Source of the DNA: Mortierella sp. BCC40632 | Lineage: Eukaryota > Mortierellomycota > Mortierellomycetes > Mortierellales > Mortierellaceae | Reading direction: 5' to 3' | DNA length: 64,000 nucleotides | NCBI GenBank assembly: GCA_011634665.1 | Contig: WAEK01000008.1 | Coordinates: 2,411,501 to 2,475,500, forward strand | Shown here: positions 60,365-64,000 of the stretch, in pieces | How the letters are laid out: the number at the start of each line of letters is the position of its first letter | Numbering within the stretch: position 1 is the first letter of the stretch | The notes under the pieces: generated by a model | Databases searched by the model: none | What the model was told of the DNA's origin: nothing | The model's input: only the letters and a program-made list of their open reading frames with translations | Translations under genes and position numbers: made by a program

Positions 60365-62751
60365 CTAAAAAAATACGTTCTCGTGGAGGTGAGGGAGTGG
60401 TTGAACGAGCAATGTCTGCAGCCAAACCTCTTTTTTTCTTGGCGTGCTTGGTTTCGTTCCTTTGCTGTCGTGATGGTTGGTGCGAGTGCCTCCAGTTTGT
60501 CCTATTTTTTTTTTTAAAAAAGATGCTTAGCAGGGGCAGGAAAAAAAAAAAAAATGGCCAGAGGTTCATTTTCATACCTTGTATGTCGGCCAAATAGACC
60601 ACAGGATGATCCATATTGAGAGAACAAAGACCTTCCTGAATACATCTAGCCAAACGAATATTCTTCCTGTTCTGAATGGCCACCTCTGTACCACTGATCT
60701 TTGGTCGTTTGAACTCAATGTTGGAGATCTCTACATCATCCACCACAAAGATACAGTCGACTTTTCTGCCATTGTCGGACACTTCTCCATGTTCCATAGT
60801 TTGTAGTCTTTTCATAATCTTGGAGGCCCCCGAGACTGTTTCGCCACTAAGATGAAAAAAAAAGTCAATAAAAAAAGGGCGAAAGTGTATTCAGATAAAT
60901 GGTCTTCTTGTTGCGGACCAAAAGAAGAAAAAGAAAAAGATCAAAAATATGAAGTACACAATTGGATCTTACGTTTTGATTTGTATCCTTTTCAATCAAG
61001 ATGCCAAATATCGAAGTCCAAAGGTGGTGTTTCTCAACGAACGGGATTTCGTTCGTTGGTTCGTTTCGTTAAGACTCCTTACAGGGGCATAGTACGATAA
61101 AATTAGCCGCACTCACGTTTCGTTCCGTTCGTTGAGAAACACTGGGTGGAGGCAAACGGATTCTGATGGCTCCTCCGTTGAAAATCACGGGCGCACAATA
61201 AAATTACATCTAAGAAAAAGAGAATATTCAACAGAGAAGAAGAATAAGTCATTCACTTGGTCCATTTTCTCTCTCTCTCTCTCTCCCTCTCTCTCTCTCC
61301 ACAGGCACAAGTGCATGGATAAGTGTTTTGGAGGAGCAAGAGTGAGCACCAAGATTTGCACTTGCAATAGTTCAAGGATTGAAAAAAGTCTTGTCCTTGA
61401 GAATCACTCTACGTGGGAGGGGATTCGTTCCAAACTTTACCAAAAGTTTTCCATGATCCACAACGACTTTTCTTCGCAGAGCCTCCACTCCATGAATGTT
61501 CAAGTATGTGCGCCGCCACTGGATGTTCCGTGAAATCTGGCATTTCCCACTGAGTTGACAAGCCTTCTGAAGGAGGTCATGGTCATGTGTCTTAAAGTAT
61601 TCCGTAGCATTTGCTGAGATGGTGTTGAGCAACCAGCTCATCGCCACTCTAGGAGTAGGGCAAATGTAGAACGCGTAAATACTCTGAAGTAAAAAAGGTA
61701 TTAAAAAAAAAAAAAAAAGTATGCTATAGTCAAAGCAACCTACTGTGCATCCTTGACCAGGACGATATCCCGTTCGGATGCCTTTTGTTTCTGAAATCGT
61801 TCCAATAGCTTGACCGAGTGTTGAAAAAGATGTGAGTGTGAAGCACTCATTGTGGGCAAGGGATTAGGAAAGGACATGTTTGTTTCCCCGTTGAGCTAGA
61901 TATTTGGATAAAAGTAGAGTAAGCGCGATCCAATCGATTTCCTGTTAGCTCTGATGAATCAAAAAAAAATCCGTTTACCATCGCGACAAGTGACGCTGCC
62001 AAAGAATGCCAAGGTTCAACCGTTGTCACCGATGGCGATTTTGGCTTGGTTGAGGAGGACGAGGAAACTGAACCTGTTATAGTGACAACAAGTGATATGT
62101 ATTAAAAAAAAAAAAAAAATTGAACGGGTCTGGAAAGCGTTGAGAAAACTGACGAGAGGTGGGCGGGACTTGCCATTGTCATTTGTTCCAGAATCATCCT
62201 GTAAGGCGACGTCTGGGGTCTTGGTTGATATGCTGTCTTCTTCTACATCTGTAGTTCGAAACGAACCAGAATGATGAGTGGGGAGTGGGGAGCAGAACAT
62301 TTTCCATAGTTCTCTTTGTTCAAAAGCTTACCCTCTCGATCAACTTCGCTCCTGACTTGGTCAGTTTGTGGAAGAGACTCTTTGACCTCTTGAATCTCTT
62401 TTATGGTCAAGCAAGGGGCAAACAAACAAAAAAAAAAGTGCGGCAAAGGTTAGGAAACCAATCCAAGTCATAGTTCTTGCAAAGAGACAAATCCTGCCAT
62501 GTGTAGCCCTTTACTTTGCTCGTAAAATTGCTCCATTTTCTGGGCCAGATATCGACTGGGTTCCGCGAAGGAAGAGAGAGGCCCAAGTAGAGTAATTTAT
62601 CGTATGAGCTTCACAGACCACCATATCCACCATCAACCCCTTCTCGCCATTACTCTCTCTACCACCATCCACCTCACTCGTCTTTATAAGACTCCCACAT
62701 CCAAACATATCCGAATTTAGCTGCATGAAGGCGCTCAATTCTGCCAACGAG
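60365..62751 (-). pseudogene. Lineage-specific gene with PD-(D/E)XK-like domain, frameshifted
   Basis: At least eight minus-strand exons can be placed: 62459-62751, 62332-62397, 62174-62248, 61979-62067, 61744-61895, about 61372-61681, 60578-60842 and 60365-60501. The C-terminal part reads G-R-K-V-D-C-I-F...I-S-N-I-E-F-K-R...Q-N-R-K-N-I-R-L-A-R-C-I-Q-E, a D...E-x-K core with a basic helix, close in layout to the gene at 1423-2855. The intron at 62068-62173 uses a GC donor (GCAAGT) with an AG acceptor. In the first exon the frame GAILRAK stops at once (TAA about 62511-62513), while the +1 frame resumes with KGYTWQDLSLCKNYDLDW, so one base seems lost or gained. The 5' end is not found. Function unknown; it may be a domesticated or transposon-linked nuclease-like protein. 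The exon 6 to 7 junction is unresolved. Confidence 0.5.
61027..61142. mobile_element. 116-bp MITE-like element with 18-bp terminal inverted repeats
   Basis: GTGTTTCTCAACGAACGG at 61027-61044 is the exact reverse complement of 61125-61142. The right end extends to CAGTG (61140-61144, read inwards), the terminal pentamer of many hAT elements; the left end has TGGTG at that place. The left end also folds on itself (CAACGAACG...CGTTCGTTG). No clear 8-bp target duplication is seen. It lies in a large intron of the minus-strand gene around it and has no coding capacity. Confidence 0.7.
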
Positions 62752-63792
62752 CTTTAAGTTTGTCATGCATCAGTATGTCTGGTGGTCTCGTGTGATTGGA
62801 AGAGGACGAGTAGGATGTTGTTCGACGCACCTCACTTTGGGGTGTTTAGAGCGCATCTGAGGGAGCGATGTGGTCCTTTAGACATTAGTTAGCAACATCA
62901 GTCTCCCGCCATTCTCTGCTAGGGTGCTGATGTGGTGTCTAAACCCTGAACAACATCGTCGACTCTGGTGATTGACGAGCAGGTCAATGACCATTGTTCC
63001 TTGGTTTGGTAAATGGTACTCGTCATGACATCTTTCATGAAATGTTTTCCCAAGTCCGGTGCAAGGCTCGCTTCATGATGCTTCGGCATCATCGTCCGCG
63101 TCTGTGCTAATTACCTTTTGTGGTCCGGAGAGGATTACTGTTTTCCTTGCAAACGGGTGGCCAAAGGGTGTCGACTCTGTCCCCTATCACAGGAGAGTAT
63201 CGGCGTGTTGCTTACGCTTCGGGGAGCTCTCTTTCTCCCATGTTAAAGTCTTTTGGGGATCGCATCTGCAAGGTGGCGGTAGAGCTCTTTTGTGCGTCGC
63301 ACGTCTTTTTTTGTTCCTGCATTTGTAGACGTGTGTGATGACAAGGTGGTCGGTCCCAGCTTGGGAGTAAAGCTGCTGTGGTGCAGGCAGTGTTTTACTC
63401 CACGCTGTTGGATATGGAAGGAGGTGAGGATTCACTGCTGAGTGAGAGCATCCCTATTAATCCCTGTCCTCTCTTGTTGACGCGGTTGGAGATGATTTCT
63501 CCAACGCGTTTTTTTTCTGTCAAGGCTCTTTCAAGATATGGCTCTAGTCGAGTCCCTGCTCTTCCTTTGCACCCTACCCACAGGCAAGGCACTCTACACA
63601 TTATTCTCATCTCTATATGGCGGTGCTTCTGCTGGTGTACGGGCGAGTTTAGACATGACATCAAAACGATCAGAGTAACGCTAGAGCAGGAGCTTTCACA
63701 TATCGGCTTGTTATTCTATTCATTGCCAAATTGTACAATAAATCAGTCTTAAGACATGCTTGATGCTATTGAGCGTGAATGAAATCCAAGCT
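62752..63792. other. Unassigned accessory stretch
   Basis: About 1 kb without a gene I can name. Open stretches of 70-120 codons occur on both strands (plus 63120-63338, plus 63378-63752, minus 63395-63664), some with unremarkable amino-acid composition, so a decayed gene is possible. A small hairpin (TTGGAGA-TGATT-TCTCCAA) is at about 63486-63504. Confidence 0.35.
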
Positions 63793-63999
63793 TCACATTG
63801 AGGTCCACCCTACCATGAATCTTGTACTAGATCTCGTAACTTTGAAGTCCTGTTCGCACCAGAGTTTGCTTTGGAGAATTTGGGTCGCCCTTACATCATT
63901 TCCGTTTGACCATCTAGCTGGATAACAACGTTTGAATGAGACGCTTTGGTCGTCTATCACTCCTAGAATTCTCAGCTCATCACAAAAGACATCAAGGAA
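63793..63999 (-). CDS. C-terminal fragment of an unknown protein, cut by the window edge
   Basis: The minus strand is open from the window edge to a TGA at 63793-63795 (68 residues). It reads like real protein: F-L-D-V-F-C-D-E-L-R-I-L-G-V-I-D-D-Q-S-V-S-F, then C-Y-P-A-R-W-S-N-G-N-D-V-R-A-T-Q and W-C-E-Q-D-F-K-V-T-R. I do not recognise the family. The 5' part lies beyond 64000. It is on the same strand as the nuclease-like gene at 60365-62751, but there is no proof that they belong together. Confidence 0.4.
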   Translation of the reverse strand, partial: FLDVFCDELRILGVIDDQSVSFKRCYPARWSNGNDVRATQILQSKLWCEQDFKVTRSSTRFMVGWTSM

Positions 64000-64000
64000 A

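Overview
The window is nuclear DNA from a filamentous early-diverging fungus, most likely a member of the Mortierellomycota (inference). The reasons are eukaryotic genes with short GT-AG introns, abundant (CT)n/(GA)n and poly(A/T) tracts, long Ser/Thr/Gln-rich proteins, a set of genes that includes animal-like families (TMEM62, KIAA0930, HEN1), and non-LTR retrotransposon debris with A-tails. No rRNA, CRISPR or prokaryotic operon signal was seen.

Left flank (1-9.2 kb) is accessory DNA. It holds several 3' fragments of one LINE-type retrotransposon family, a rotted second transposon-like block on the minus strand, a perfect 572-bp inverted duplication with a 19-nt spacer that carries two divergent tRNA-Glu(CTC) genes, and two lineage-specific multi-exon genes. 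Both of those genes carry a D...E-x-K signature of the kind seen in PD-(D/E)XK nuclease folds.

Centre (10-60 kb) is housekeeping DNA in this order: a kelch-type single-pass membrane protein (+), a very large RIM15/Greatwall-family AGC kinase in seven coding exons (+), an F-box protein (+), a HEN1 small-RNA 2'-O-methyltransferase (-), ribosomal protein L12/uL11 (+), diacylglycerol acyltransferase DGAT2 (+), a universal-stress-protein domain protein with a long acidic disordered N-terminus (-), REI1-type pre-60S zinc-finger factor (-), a TMEM62-like metallophosphoesterase membrane protein (-), a PIH1D1/Nop17-type R2TP subunit (+), a small protein resembling the peroxisomal factor Pex39/C6orf226 (+) and a KIAA0930 homologue (+). 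I rebuilt exon chains by hand from splice sites, reading phase and family similarity. Gene start/end fields give the whole coding span and the exons are listed in the evidence.

Right flank (60.3-64 kb) is again accessory. It has a frameshifted minus-strand gene of the same broad nuclease-like type as the left-flank genes, a 116-bp inverted-repeat element in one of its introns, and a minus-strand coding fragment cut by the window edge.

Genes are independently transcribed, so neighbours need not share a pathway. Functional themes that recur are ribosome biogenesis (uL11, REI1, PIH1), nutrient/lipid state (RIM15, DGAT2, the Pex39-like protein) and RNA silencing (HEN1). Long pyrimidine-rich tracts lie on the sense strand just upstream of most start codons on both strands and look like the core-promoter or leader signature of this genome.
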